Origin: Sphingomonas nostoxanthinifaciens
Lineage (GTDB): Bacteria; Pseudomonadota; Alphaproteobacteria; Sphingomonadales; Sphingomonadaceae
Direction: 5' to 3'
Assembly (NCBI RefSeq): GCF_019930585.1
Contig: NZ_CP082839.1
Coordinates: forward strand, 248,001 to 312,000
DNA length: 64,000 bases
Positions 38,900 through 55,241 of this stretch are shown in pieces (positions within the stretch are counted from its first letter, which is position 1; each line of letters starts with the position of its first letter). Below the pieces are notes generated by a model. That model had not been told where the DNA came from. It ran no database searches and worked only from the letters and a program-made list of their open reading frames with translations. A program made the position numbers and the translations under genes.

Positions 38900-38916
38900 T
38901 TCCGTAAATTACGGAA
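38900..38916. promoter_or_regulatory. Perfect 17-bp palindrome upstream of the double cold-shock gene
   Basis: TTCCGTAA-A-TTACGGAA is a perfect inverted repeat with 8-bp arms and a single central base. It lies 35 bases before the start codon, in the 82-bp gap between recX and the cold-shock gene. It could be an operator for a dimeric regulator or, if transcribed, part of a cold-sensitive 5' leader structure. Confidence 0.55.
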
Positions 38917-38946
38917 GATGTAAACGGGCTCGAAACGGCCGAAAAG

Positions 38947-39486
38947 CTAGTCTGAATCGATTTCGTCGCCGGGCAGTGCATTTATCACCCGTCGTGCGAC
39001 CTCTAGAGCGTGTCCTGCGCGAAGCATCGCGCCCAAAGCCCGCTCGCGCGCGGGCCGGTCGAGCGGGGCGTCGGCATAAGGCCCGACTCGCCGGCGGCGG
39101 GCGAAGGCGAGCGCGCGTGCCAGCGCTTCGTCCTGCGCCTCCACCTGTGCGGGCGCCGCATCCTCCGCTTCGACCCCGGCGGCGCGCAGCGCATCGGAAA
39201 CGCGTCGCGCGCCGTAGCCGCGCCGGCCGAGCGCCGCGCCGCGTGCCCGGGCGAACGCCGCATCGTCGACATAACCGAGCGCGGCGAGCCGGGCGACGAC
39301 CGCCGCGACCGGCGCCTCGCCCTCGCCGGCCCATCCCGCGACGTCGAGCTTGCGCACGAGATAAGCGGCAAGCTTGGCGCGGCTGGTGGCGTAACGGCCG
39401 ACATAGCCGAGCGCCAGCGCATCGAGGCGTGCCGCATCGATCGGAGAAGGGGGCTTGCGCCCCTGCGTCTTGAAGTTAGGGAACAT
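38947..39486 (-). CDS. recX: Regulatory protein RecX
   Basis: RecX binds RecA filaments and limits their activity. The 179-residue protein consists of three-helix repeats: LDALALGYVGRYATSRAKLAAYLVRKL, VVARLAALGYVDDAAFARARGAALGRRGYGARRVSDAL, and a degenerate third repeat. The ATG at 39486 starts the family-like region. It is divergent from the fatty acyl-AMP ligase gene and not next to recA. Confidence 0.85.
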   Translation of the reverse strand: MFPNFKTQGRKPPSPIDAARLDALALGYVGRYATSRAKLAAYLVRKLDVAGWAGEGEAPVAAVVARLAALGYVDDAAFARARGAALGRRGYGARRVSDALRAAGVEAEDAAPAQVEAQDEALARALAFARRRRVGPYADAPLDRPARERALGAMLRAGHALEVARRVINALPGDEIDSD

Positions 39487-39593
39487 GCGCCACGATTGTG
39501 CCACAGTGGAGCCGAAATTTGAACGCGGCTGCGATCGTAGGTTAACGATTGGCAAGACCGCGCGCGCGGGATGAGGACGGAGCCCAACAAGAC

Positions 39594-41339
39594 GTGACCA
39601 AGACAGGTGCGGACACCGCGCTGGCGCCCACGCCATCCGACGACAATCACGCGCGACGCTACGCTGATTTTTCGACGCTGGGCGAAGCGCTCGATCATGC
39701 GGCCATCGGCGCGCGGGGAATGAACTTCCACGATCCGCGCGGCGTGCTGGTGCGCGCCTATCCCTATTCGGAGCTGCGCACCGACGCGGTCGCGATCGCG
39801 CACCGGCTGATCGCGCGCGGCATCGCCAAGGGCGATCGGATCGCGCTGCTCGCCGAAACCGGCCCCGAGTTCGCCGCAGCCTTCTTCGGCGCGATCTACG
39901 TCGGCGCATGGCCGGTGCCGCTGCCGCTGCCGACATCGTTCGGCGGGAGGGAAGCCTATATCGACCAGCTCGCCGTCCAGCTCGCCAGCTCCGATCCGTG
40001 CCTGCTGCTTCACCCGACCGAGCTGACCGCGATGGCCGAGGCGGCCGCCGCGACGCGCGGCATCGCCGTCGCGAGCTATGCGGCGCTGGCGGAGAGCGCG
40101 GCCGAGCCGGTCGCGCTGCCCGAAGCGTCTTCCGACGATATCGCCTATCTGCAATATTCGAGCGGCTCGACCCGCTTCCCGCACGGCGTCGCGATCACCC
40201 ATCGCGCGCTCTTGTCAAACCTCGCCGCCCATTCGATCGGCATGCTGGTGCGCGAGGGCGACCGCTGCGTTTCGTGGCTGCCCTGGTATCACGACATGGG
40301 GCTGGTCGGCTGTCTGCTGTCGCCGGTCGCCAACCAGGTTTCGACCGATTATCTGAAGACCGAGGATTTCGCGCGGCGTCCGCTCGCGTGGCTCGATCTG
40401 ATCAGCCGCAATCCGGGCACGACGCTCTCTTATTCGCCGACCTTCGGCTACGATATCTGCGCACGCCGCATGTCGAGCCAGACCAAGGCATCGGATCGGT
40501 TCGATCTGTCGCGTTGGCGCGTCGCCGGCAACGGCGCCGACATGATCCGGCCGGACGTGATGCAGGCGTTCGTCGACGCCTTCCACGATGCGGGCTTCCG
40601 CGCCTCGGCGTTTCTGCCGTCTTATGGGCTGGCCGAGGCGACGCTCGCCGTCTCGATCATGCCGCCGGGCGAGGGCATCGTCGTCGAACTGGTCGAGGAG
40701 ACCGAGCTATCGGGCGGCTCCGCCCCCGGCGAGCGGCCGCAGCGTTATCGCGCGGTCGTCAATTGCGGCAAGCCGGCGCGCGACATGGAGGTCGCGATCC
40801 GCGACGAGGATGGCCACCCGCTGCCCGAACGCGCCGTCGGCAAGGTGTGGTGCCGCGGCCCGTCGGTGATGGTCGGCTATTTCCGCGATCAGGAGGCGAC
40901 CGACGCCTGCCTTATCGACGGCTGGCTGGATACCGGTGACATGGGCTACCTCAGCAACGGCTACATCTACATTGTCGGCCGCGCCAAGGACATGATCATC
41001 ATCAACGGCAAGAATCACTGGCCGCAGGATATCGAGTGGGCGGTGGAGCAATTGCCGGGCTTCAAGGCGGGCGACATCGCCGCCTTCGCGATCACCACGC
41101 CGGGCGGCGAGGAAACGCCGGCGGTGCTGGTGCAGTGCCGCACCTCCGACCCGGCCGAACGCACGCGGCTACGCGACGAGATTCGTGAGCGGGTGCGCGT
41201 CATTACCGGCATGAACTGCGTGGTCGAACTGGTGCCGCCGAAGACTTTGCCGCGCACCAGCTCGGGCAAGCTCAGCCGCTCGAAGGCGCGCAACCTGTAT
41301 CTGTCGGGCGAGATCGAACTGTACGATCTGGCGGCGTAG
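39594..41339 (+). CDS. Fatty acyl-AMP ligase (FAAL)
   Basis: FAALs activate fatty acids as acyl-adenylates and usually hand them to an acyl carrier protein. The protein of about 581 residues has the AMP-binding loop YSSGSTRFPHGVAITH, WLPWYHDMGLVG, FLPSYGLAEATLAVS, DTGDMGYL, the hinge GRAKDMIIINGKNHWPQDIE and the C-terminal TSSGKLSRSKA with the catalytic lysine. The order and spacing match FAALs rather than acyl-CoA ligases. A GAGGACGGAG site precedes the GTG at 39594; a TTG at 39549 is also in frame. No carrier protein, polyketide or lipid gene is adjacent. Confidence 0.88.
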   Translation: MTKTGADTALAPTPSDDNHARRYADFSTLGEALDHAAIGARGMNFHDPRGVLVRAYPYSELRTDAVAIAHRLIARGIAKGDRIALLAETGPEFAAAFFGAIYVGAWPVPLPLPTSFGGREAYIDQLAVQLASSDPCLLLHPTELTAMAEAAAATRGIAVASYAALAESAAEPVALPEASSDDIAYLQYSSGSTRFPHGVAITHRALLSNLAAHSIGMLVREGDRCVSWLPWYHDMGLVGCLLSPVANQVSTDYLKTEDFARRPLAWLDLISRNPGTTLSYSPTFGYDICARRMSSQTKASDRFDLSRWRVAGNGADMIRPDVMQAFVDAFHDAGFRASAFLPSYGLAEATLAVSIMPPGEGIVVELVEETELSGGSAPGERPQRYRAVVNCGKPARDMEVAIRDEDGHPLPERAVGKVWCRGPSVMVGYFRDQEATDACLIDGWLDTGDMGYLSNGYIYIVGRAKDMIIINGKNHWPQDIEWAVEQLPGFKAGDIAAFAITTPGGEETPAVLVQCRTSDPAERTRLRDEIRERVRVITGMNCVVELVPPKTLPRTSSGKLSRSKARNLYLSGEIELYDLAA

Positions 41340-41356
41340 GAAACACTCGCTCGGTG

Positions 41357-41428
41357 CTCCGGCGCAGGCCGGAGTCCAGGGCTGCAAGCGTCGCCGTCTG
41401 AAGCCCTGGGCTCCGGCCTGCGCCGGAG
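41357..41428. repeat. REP-like inverted repeat after the FAAL gene
   Basis: CTCCGGCGCAGGCCGGAG, then TCCAGGGCT, pairs with AGCCCTGG, then CTCCGGCCTGCGCCGGAG, around an 18-base loop. It sits between the convergent FAAL and small membrane-protein genes and could end both transcripts. Confidence 0.85.
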
Positions 41429-41447
41429 AACAGCGGCGTCTCGCGCG

Positions 41448-41690
41448 TCAGGCCGCCGTATCGGGCGACATCGCGCCCTTGGCCAGATCGGGGTCGCCCG
41501 TCAGCGCGTGCAGGCCCTTGCGGATGCCGTACTGGACGCCCCAGCCGATAGCGTAGGTGACGAGCAACGGCGCGACCAGCTTCAGCCCGCCCTCGACCAG
41601 ATAGCCGCCGAGCGCGCCCTTGATGCCGCTGTCGCCATCCTCACGGTCGATCGCCGCACCCACCAGCATACCGAGCATGTTGTTCGCCAC
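41448..41690 (-). CDS. Small hypothetical membrane protein
   Basis: The 80-residue protein has a glycine-rich amphipathic start (MLGMLVGAAIDREDGDSGIKGALGGYLVEGG) and one hydrophobic helix (LVAPLLVTYAIGWGVQYGI). The start is a GTG at 41690 with a GGGAGG site 5 bases ahead; this gives a compact protein, whereas the open frame upstream to 41909 overlaps the next gene. I do not recognise a named family. Same strand as the small lipoprotein gene, 55 bases downstream of it. Confidence 0.65.
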   Translation of the reverse strand: MANNMLGMLVGAAIDREDGDSGIKGALGGYLVEGGLKLVAPLLVTYAIGWGVQYGIRKGLHALTGDPDLAKGAMSPDTAA

Positions 41691-41745
41691 TATCGCCTCC
41701 CTTTGGTCGGCCGGGGAGCGCGCGGACGCGGCGAAGGTTCCCCGA

Positions 41746-41976
41746 TCAGGAGGAGCGCGCGGCCTCGCGTGCGGCGCGGCGTTGCTCCTTGGCGCGCTTC
41801 TTCTCGTCCTTGCGCATCTGGCGGCCGCGATTGCGGTCGGCCTCGGCCTGGCTGGTGGTGAGCCGGTCGTAGGTCCACCCGGTCGCGCGCACCGGCGCGG
41901 TCGCGACATGCGCGGCGGTGCTCACCACGCAGCCGGGCAGGAGCAACAGCAGGAGCAATGGCGCGAGGCGGATCAT
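41746..41976 (-). CDS. Small lipoprotein
   Basis: The 76-residue protein has a lipoprotein signal peptide with lipobox LLLPGC and then a highly charged helix (QAEADRNRGRQMRKDEKKRAKEQRRAAREA). Such a short Lys/Arg-rich tail is not a recognised domain. It is 71 bases downstream of the TonB-dependent receptor on the same strand. Confidence 0.65.
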   Translation of the reverse strand: MIRLAPLLLLLLLPGCVVSTAAHVATAPVRATGWTYDRLTTSQAEADRNRGRQMRKDEKKRAKEQRRAAREAARSS

Positions 41977-42047
41977 GCCGCCCCGGCTAACCCCGCTTTG
42001 CGGCGACGGCGCGGCGGCCGCGCTCGGCTCGCCGCATCCGGGTGGGC

Positions 42048-44438
42048 TTACTGGCGCGCGCGGAAGGTCACGCCGATCAGGCGCGGCTCGCTCGGCGTCG
42101 CCAGGATCAGCCCCGAATTGCCCGCCTGGATCGTGACGTTCTGGATATAGTTCTTGTCGAACAGGTTGCGCGCGAACACCGCCACCTCCCAGCCCGCCTT
42201 GACCCGGAAGGCGAGGCTGCCGTTGACGATCGTGTAGCCGGGGATGCGGGTATAGGCCGATCCGGTCGGGTCGCCGAGCTGGTTGCTGCGCGTGCTGGAA
42301 TCGGCGTGGAGGATCAGGCCGTGCCGGTCGTCCAGCGGCAGCTCGTAATCCGCGCCGAGCGTCATCGCATATTTGGACAGGCTGGAGAGGCGCTGGCCGC
42401 TCAGGTCGCACACCGCGGTGGCGCTGCCGATCCGCTCGATCGGGCAGGGGCCGTTGGCATAACTGTTATATTTGCCGTCGGTATAGGCGCCGCTCGCGCG
42501 CAGCGTCAGCCGGCGCGTGACGAGCGCGGTCAGGTCGACCTCGGCACCGCGCACCGTCACCTTCGGGATATTGGCGAGATAGGTGCGCAACGCGGCGGCG
42601 GCATTGGTGTCGGTGACGTTGGTCTGGAAATCGGTGACCTTGTTGTAATAGCCGTCGATGTTGGCGATCAGATGATTGTCGAACAATCGCGTCTTCAGCC
42701 CGATCTCGTAGCTGGTGTTCTTCTCCGGCCGCACGACGGCGGTGTTGAGCGCGGGGTTGCTGTTATTGTCGAGCGCGAGGCCCGACATGTTGATGCCGCC
42801 CGATTTCTCGCCGCGCGCGAAGCTCACATAGCCGAGGATGTTGGTGGTCAGCTGATAGGCGGCGTTAGCGCGCCCGGTGACCGCGCCATCGTGGACGCTC
42901 GCCGAATAGGCCTGCGGCCGCAGGATCGACAGCTTGGCATTGGCCTGCGCCGTGGTGGTCGGCGTCGTCCCTCCGAAGACGTAGGTCGAATAATCGCCGG
43001 CCTTGTCCTCGTAGGTGTAGCGCAGGCCGCCGGTCAGCGTCAGCCGGTTGACCGGCCGCCAGTTGACCTCGCCGAACGCGGCATAGCTGTTCGAGCGGAA
43101 ATCGGTCGTGCCGTTCGTGCCATAGCCGTCGAGCAGGTTGGCGGGATAGGTGCTGGCCGGCCCGAGCAGCCAGTAGGTCGCCTGCGATCCGTAGATCGAG
43201 ATCGGGTGGCCGACCAGCTTCTGCCGCAGGAAATACAGGCCGCCGACATAGGACAGGCGGTGATCGCCGTTCGAGGCGAAGCGCAGCTCCTGGCTATATT
43301 GATCCTGCCGCGAGGGGATGTGCTGCGACGTCTGGATCTGGATTCCGGTATAATCGCGGTCGTTCGCCGCATCCCAGTTCCAGAAGCGCCACGCGCTGAC
43401 CGAGGTGAGCGTGACCGGCCCGACGTCCCAGTCGGCGATGGCGGAAACCCCGCCCTCGTTGGTGTTCACGCCAAGCGCCGCGTCGATGTCGGTCACGCGG
43501 TCATACGGGTTGGTGCTGGGGAAGACGTAGGCGCCGCCCGGCACGTTCGCCGCCAACGCGGCATATTGGCGCGCGGCCGCCTTCAGCGTCGGCGCGACCT
43601 TGTAGAAGACCTGCGTGCAGCATTCGGATTCGAAATTGGTGAAATCGGCGATCAGCCGCACCTTGAAAACGTCGTCGGGCTTGAACAACAATTGCGCGCG
43701 CACTGCTTGATTGCCGATCCCGTTCTGGTCCGCGCCGGTGCGGATGTTGTGGATGAAGCCGTCGGAGCGGGTCGACAGGCCGGAGATGCGCGCCGCGAGC
43801 GTGTCGCTGATCGGGAAGGATGCCGCCGCCTTGGCCTGCACGAAATTGCGGCTGCCGACCGACACCTCCTCATAGGCCTCGGGCGTGAAGGTGGGCGCGC
43901 GCGTGGTGACGTTGATCGCGCCGGCGGTGCTGTTCTTGCCGAACAGCGTGCCCTGCGGCCCGCGCAACACCTCGACCTGGTCGATGTCGGACAAATCGAA
44001 CGCCGCCGTCGCCGGGCGGCCGTGATAGACCTGGTCGACATAATAGCCGACGCCCGGCTCCAGCCCGTCGTTCGACTGGCTGACCGCTACGACGCTGCTG
44101 CCCAGCCCGCGGATGGTGAAGGCGGTGTTGCGCGGGTTGGCCGAGCTGTAGCTGAGGCTGGGGACGAGCTGCTGCAATTGCTGGGTGTTGACCGTGTAGG
44201 ATCGGTCGAGCAGCGCGCCGCCCACCACCGACAGCGATCCCGGTACGCTCTGCGCATCCTCGTTGCGGCGGCGCGCGGTGACGATGACGTCGGGCAGGCC
44301 CTGCGGATCGCTCGACGGAGCCGCCTGCGCGGTATTGCTGGCCGGTGCGGGCACCGCATCGGCTTGTGCCAGGGCCGGCATCGCCGCGCAGCAGGCACAG
44401 ATCGTCGCCAGCAGAAGGCGGCGCATCGTCATCGTCAT
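42048..44438 (-). CDS. TonB-dependent outer-membrane receptor
   Basis: This is an energised outer-membrane importer. The 796-residue protein has a signal peptide (LLLATICACCAAMPALA), a TonB-box-like VIVTARRRNED, the plug domain (SLSYSSANPRNTAFTIRGLG, VEVLRGPQGTLFGKNSTAGAINV), and a long beta barrel ending in FARNLFDKNYIQN and GVTFRARQ with a terminal aromatic-type strand. The substrate is not readable; no transport, siderophore or degradation genes are nearby. Three in-frame ATG codons (44438, 44432, 44426) precede the signal peptide. Confidence 0.93.
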   Translation of the reverse strand: MTMTMRRLLLATICACCAAMPALAQADAVPAPASNTAQAAPSSDPQGLPDVIVTARRRNEDAQSVPGSLSVVGGALLDRSYTVNTQQLQQLVPSLSYSSANPRNTAFTIRGLGSSVVAVSQSNDGLEPGVGYYVDQVYHGRPATAAFDLSDIDQVEVLRGPQGTLFGKNSTAGAINVTTRAPTFTPEAYEEVSVGSRNFVQAKAAASFPISDTLAARISGLSTRSDGFIHNIRTGADQNGIGNQAVRAQLLFKPDDVFKVRLIADFTNFESECCTQVFYKVAPTLKAAARQYAALAANVPGGAYVFPSTNPYDRVTDIDAALGVNTNEGGVSAIADWDVGPVTLTSVSAWRFWNWDAANDRDYTGIQIQTSQHIPSRQDQYSQELRFASNGDHRLSYVGGLYFLRQKLVGHPISIYGSQATYWLLGPASTYPANLLDGYGTNGTTDFRSNSYAAFGEVNWRPVNRLTLTGGLRYTYEDKAGDYSTYVFGGTTPTTTAQANAKLSILRPQAYSASVHDGAVTGRANAAYQLTTNILGYVSFARGEKSGGINMSGLALDNNSNPALNTAVVRPEKNTSYEIGLKTRLFDNHLIANIDGYYNKVTDFQTNVTDTNAAAALRTYLANIPKVTVRGAEVDLTALVTRRLTLRASGAYTDGKYNSYANGPCPIERIGSATAVCDLSGQRLSSLSKYAMTLGADYELPLDDRHGLILHADSSTRSNQLGDPTGSAYTRIPGYTIVNGSLAFRVKAGWEVAVFARNLFDKNYIQNVTIQAGNSGLILATPSEPRLIGVTFRARQ

Positions 44439-44566
44439 TATCCCCCCGTGCGCGCGGCTCGCGGTGCCTCAGGCACGCGGCGGTTCGCGCTAAGTTGCCC
44501 TGCCATATCAGAACTTGCGCCGCCGGGTCCATAAAACGACCGCTTCGGACGGGAACGCCACATACG

Positions 44567-44598
44567 AAAAACGCCGCCACCCGGTAGGGTGGCGGCGT
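44567..44598 (-). terminator. Intrinsic terminator of rpoBC
   Basis: ACGCCGCCACCC and GGGTGGCGGCGT form a perfect 12-bp stem with a GGTA loop. On the minus strand it is followed by TTTTC and lies 28 bases past the rpoC stop. Confidence 0.9.
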
Positions 44599-44625
44599 CG
44601 TTTCGAGGATCGTCGCGGGGGACGA

Positions 44626-48906
<4,281 letters not shown>

Positions 48907-48977
48907 GTCCTCACTGGGAGGGAAAACATCGCGCGGCGATCAGGAGCGCCGCCCGCATCGGGCGACGCTCCGCTGGA

Positions 48978-53129
<4,152 letters not shown>

Positions 53130-53493
53130 CGATCTTCCTCTTGGTGCCGGACGGAGCCGGATCAGATTTCTTCCGCCTCGCTGCGGAAACGCGGCCGAAG
53201 CGTGGGGTGCATTCCACGCAAAAAAGTGCGGATCCGGGCCATCGGAACCGCACTGCAGCGTCTGGGAAGTCCTCCGTCGCCCCAATTCGTCGCGGCCCGT
53301 GCGCTAACCGGGCCGTGTCCCGAGGCGGGACGGAGGATGGGGCGTCATACGCGACTCCCGCATCGTCGCTTTGCCATGTAGGGATTTTTCAACGGAGGTA
53401 AAGGGGGTGCGACCGGACGCTGAAACCTTCGCTTGCCGCCGCGATAGCACAATCCGTCTTATCAGCGGCGGCGCGCGCTTCCATATCGCCGCC
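53130..53493. other. 364-bp divergent region between rpoB and cysQ
   Basis: No gene is visible here. It must hold the promoters of rpoBC (leftward) and cysQDNC (rightward). On the rpoB strand it contains two short perfect hairpins (arms CGGCCCG/CGGGCCG at 53292-53315, and GTCCCG/CGGGAC at 53317-53331) and a terminator-like hairpin at 53220-53254. I could not assign convincing promoter hexamers. Confidence 0.6.
53220..53254 (-). terminator. Terminator-like hairpin in the rpoB leader (candidate attenuator)
   Basis: On the minus strand AGTGCGG-T-TCC pairs with GGA-T-CCGCACT around an 8-base loop and is followed directly by a run of T. This is a complete intrinsic terminator, about 90 bases before the rpoB ATG and facing rpoB. 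No leftward gene lies upstream of it to terminate, so it is either an attenuator of rpoBC or a relic of a former upstream gene. Confidence 0.75.
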
Positions 53494-54339
53494 ATGCCCG
53501 ATCCGTCTCCGTCCGATCTTCTCGACTCCCTCCGTACCGCCGCGGTCGAGGCCGGCGCCGCCGTGCTGCGCCACCGCGCGGCGGGCGTCCACGCCGAGGA
53601 GAAGGCCGACCATTCCCCCGTCACCGCCGCCGATCGCGAGGCCGAGGCGATCGTCCTGCGCCATCTGGCAGCGGTCGCGCCGGGCGTGCCGGTTGTGGCG
53701 GAGGAGGAAGCCGCCGCCGGCCGCATCCCGCAGGCGGGCGACCGCTTCTTTCTGGTCGATCCACTCGACGGCACCAAGGAATATGTCGGCGGCGGCGACG
53801 ACTTCACCGTCAACATCGCGCTGATCGAGCGGGGCGCGCCGGTGCTGGGGGTCGTCTACGCCCCCGCCCGCGCCCGTCTGTTTTGGGGCGACGTGGTGGC
53901 GGGCGAGGCGTGGCAGGCGACCCAGCCAGTCGACGGAGCCGCCGACGAGGTGCGCCGCATCGCCTGCACTGCGCCCGCGGGCGGGTTGCGCGCGGTCGCA
54001 TCCAAATCGCACGGCACCCCCGCGACCGAATCCTACCTCACCGCCTGCAAGGCCGGCGCACGCCTGTCGGTCGGCTCCAGCCTCAAGTTCGTGCTGGTGG
54101 CGGCGGGTGAGGCGGACATCTATCCGCGCGCCGGGCCGACGATGGAGTGGGACACGGCCGCGGGCGATGCGGTGCTGCGCGCGGCGGGCGGCATGACCTT
54201 CGATCTCGACGGCGCGCCGCTGGCCTATGGCAAGCCGCATTTCTTCAATCCGGGCTTCGTCGCCGCCGGCCGCTGCACGGCGGTGCCCTTGCGCGATCAT
54301 TATCCCGATGCGCCGACCGTGCCGGGGGTGCGGGCATGA
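53494..54339 (+). CDS. cysQ: 3'(2'),5'-bisphosphate nucleotidase CysQ
   Basis: CysQ degrades the by-product PAP (and can act on PAPS) during sulfate assimilation. The 281-residue protein is an inositol-monophosphatase-fold enzyme with [26 protein letters not shown], the metal site [12 protein letters not shown], and [15 protein letters not shown]. The ATG at 53494 is used; upstream in-frame codons lack similarity. It overlaps cysD by 4 bases and heads the rightward operon cysQ-cysD-cysNC. Confidence 0.94.
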   Translation: MPDPSPSDLLDSLRTAAVEAGAAVLRHRAAGVHAEEKADHSPVTAADREAEAIVLRHLAAVAPGVPVVAEEEAAAGRIPQAGDRFFLVDPLDGTKEYVGGGDDFTVNIALIERGAPVLGVVYAPARARLFWGDVVAGEAWQATQPVDGAADEVRRIACTAPAGGLRAVASKSHGTPATESYLTACKAGARLSVGSSLKFVLVAAGEADIYPRAGPTMEWDTAAGDAVLRAAGGMTFDLDGAPLAYGKPHFFNPGFVAAGRCTAVPLRDHYPDAPTVPGVRA

Positions 54340-55241
54340 GCGCCGCGCTGACCCATTTGCAGCGGCTGGAGGCCGAGAGCATCCACATCCTGCGCGAGGT
54401 GGTCGCTACCGCCGAGCGGCCGGTGATGCTCTATTCGGTCGGCAAGGATTCGGCGGTGATGCTGCACCTTGCGCGCAAGGCCTTCTATCCGTCGCCGCCG
54501 CCTTTCCCTTTGCTCCATGTCGATACGACGTGGAAATTCGGGGACATGTACGCGCTGCGCGACCGCATGGCGGCCGAGAGCGGGATGGAGCTGATCGTCC
54601 ACCGCAATCCCGACGCGATGGCGCGCGGCATCAACCCGTTCGACCATGGCAGCCTCCACACCGACCTGTGGAAGACCGAGGGGCTGAAGCAGGCGCTCGA
54701 CCAGCATGGCTTCGACGCGGCGTTCGGCGGCGCGCGCCGCGACGAGGAGAAGAGCCGCGCCAAGGAGCGCATCTTCTCGTTCCGTTCGGCCGCGCACCGC
54801 TGGGATCCGAAGAACCAGCGGCCCGAACTATGGAACCTCTACAATGCCCGCCATGCGAAGGGTGAGAGCATCCGCGTCTTCCCGATCTCCAACTGGACCG
54901 AGCTCGACATCTGGCAATATATCCATCTCGAGAGCATCCCGATCGTCCCGCTCTATTTCGCGGCGAAGCGCCCGACGGTGGAGCGCGACGGGCTGCTGCT
55001 GATGGTCGACGACGATCGCTTCCGCCTTGCGCCCGGCGAGGTGCCGGTCGAGCGCTCGATCCGCTTCCGCACGCTGGGCTGCTACCCGCTCACCGGCGCG
55101 GTCGAGAGCGAGGCGACGACCCTGCCCGAGGTGATCCAGGAGATGCTCCTGACCACCACGTCCGAGCGACAGGGCCGCGCGATCGATCGCGACGCCGGCA
55201 GCGCGAGCATGGAGAAGAAGAAGCAGGAGGGCTATTTCTGA
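54336..55241 (+). CDS. cysD: Sulfate adenylyltransferase subunit 2
   Basis: CysD joins ATP and sulfate to make adenosine 5'-phosphosulfate, driven by the GTPase CysN. The 301-residue protein has the PP-loop [54 protein letters not shown] and [14 protein letters not shown], with the C-terminal [10 protein letters not shown] typical of CysD. It overlaps cysQ by 4 bases, and its stop shares a base with the cysNC start (TGATG). Confidence 0.97.
   Translation: MSAALTHLQRLEAESIHILREVVATAERPVMLYSVGKDSAVMLHLARKAFYPSPPPFPLLHVDTTWKFGDMYALRDRMAAESGMELIVHRNPDAMARGINPFDHGSLHTDLWKTEGLKQALDQHGFDAAFGGARRDEEKSRAKERIFSFRSAAHRWDPKNQRPELWNLYNARHAKGESIRVFPISNWTELDIWQYIHLESIPIVPLYFAAKRPTVERDGLLLMVDDDRFRLAPGEVPVERSIRFRTLGCYPLTGAVESEATTLPEVIQEMLLTTTSERQGRAIDRDAGSASMEKKKQEGYF

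Noticed and set aside
53130..53285. A longer rpoB start at 53285
   Set aside because: The 52 extra codons run through the terminator-like hairpin and do not resemble RpoB; the conserved N-terminus begins at 53129.
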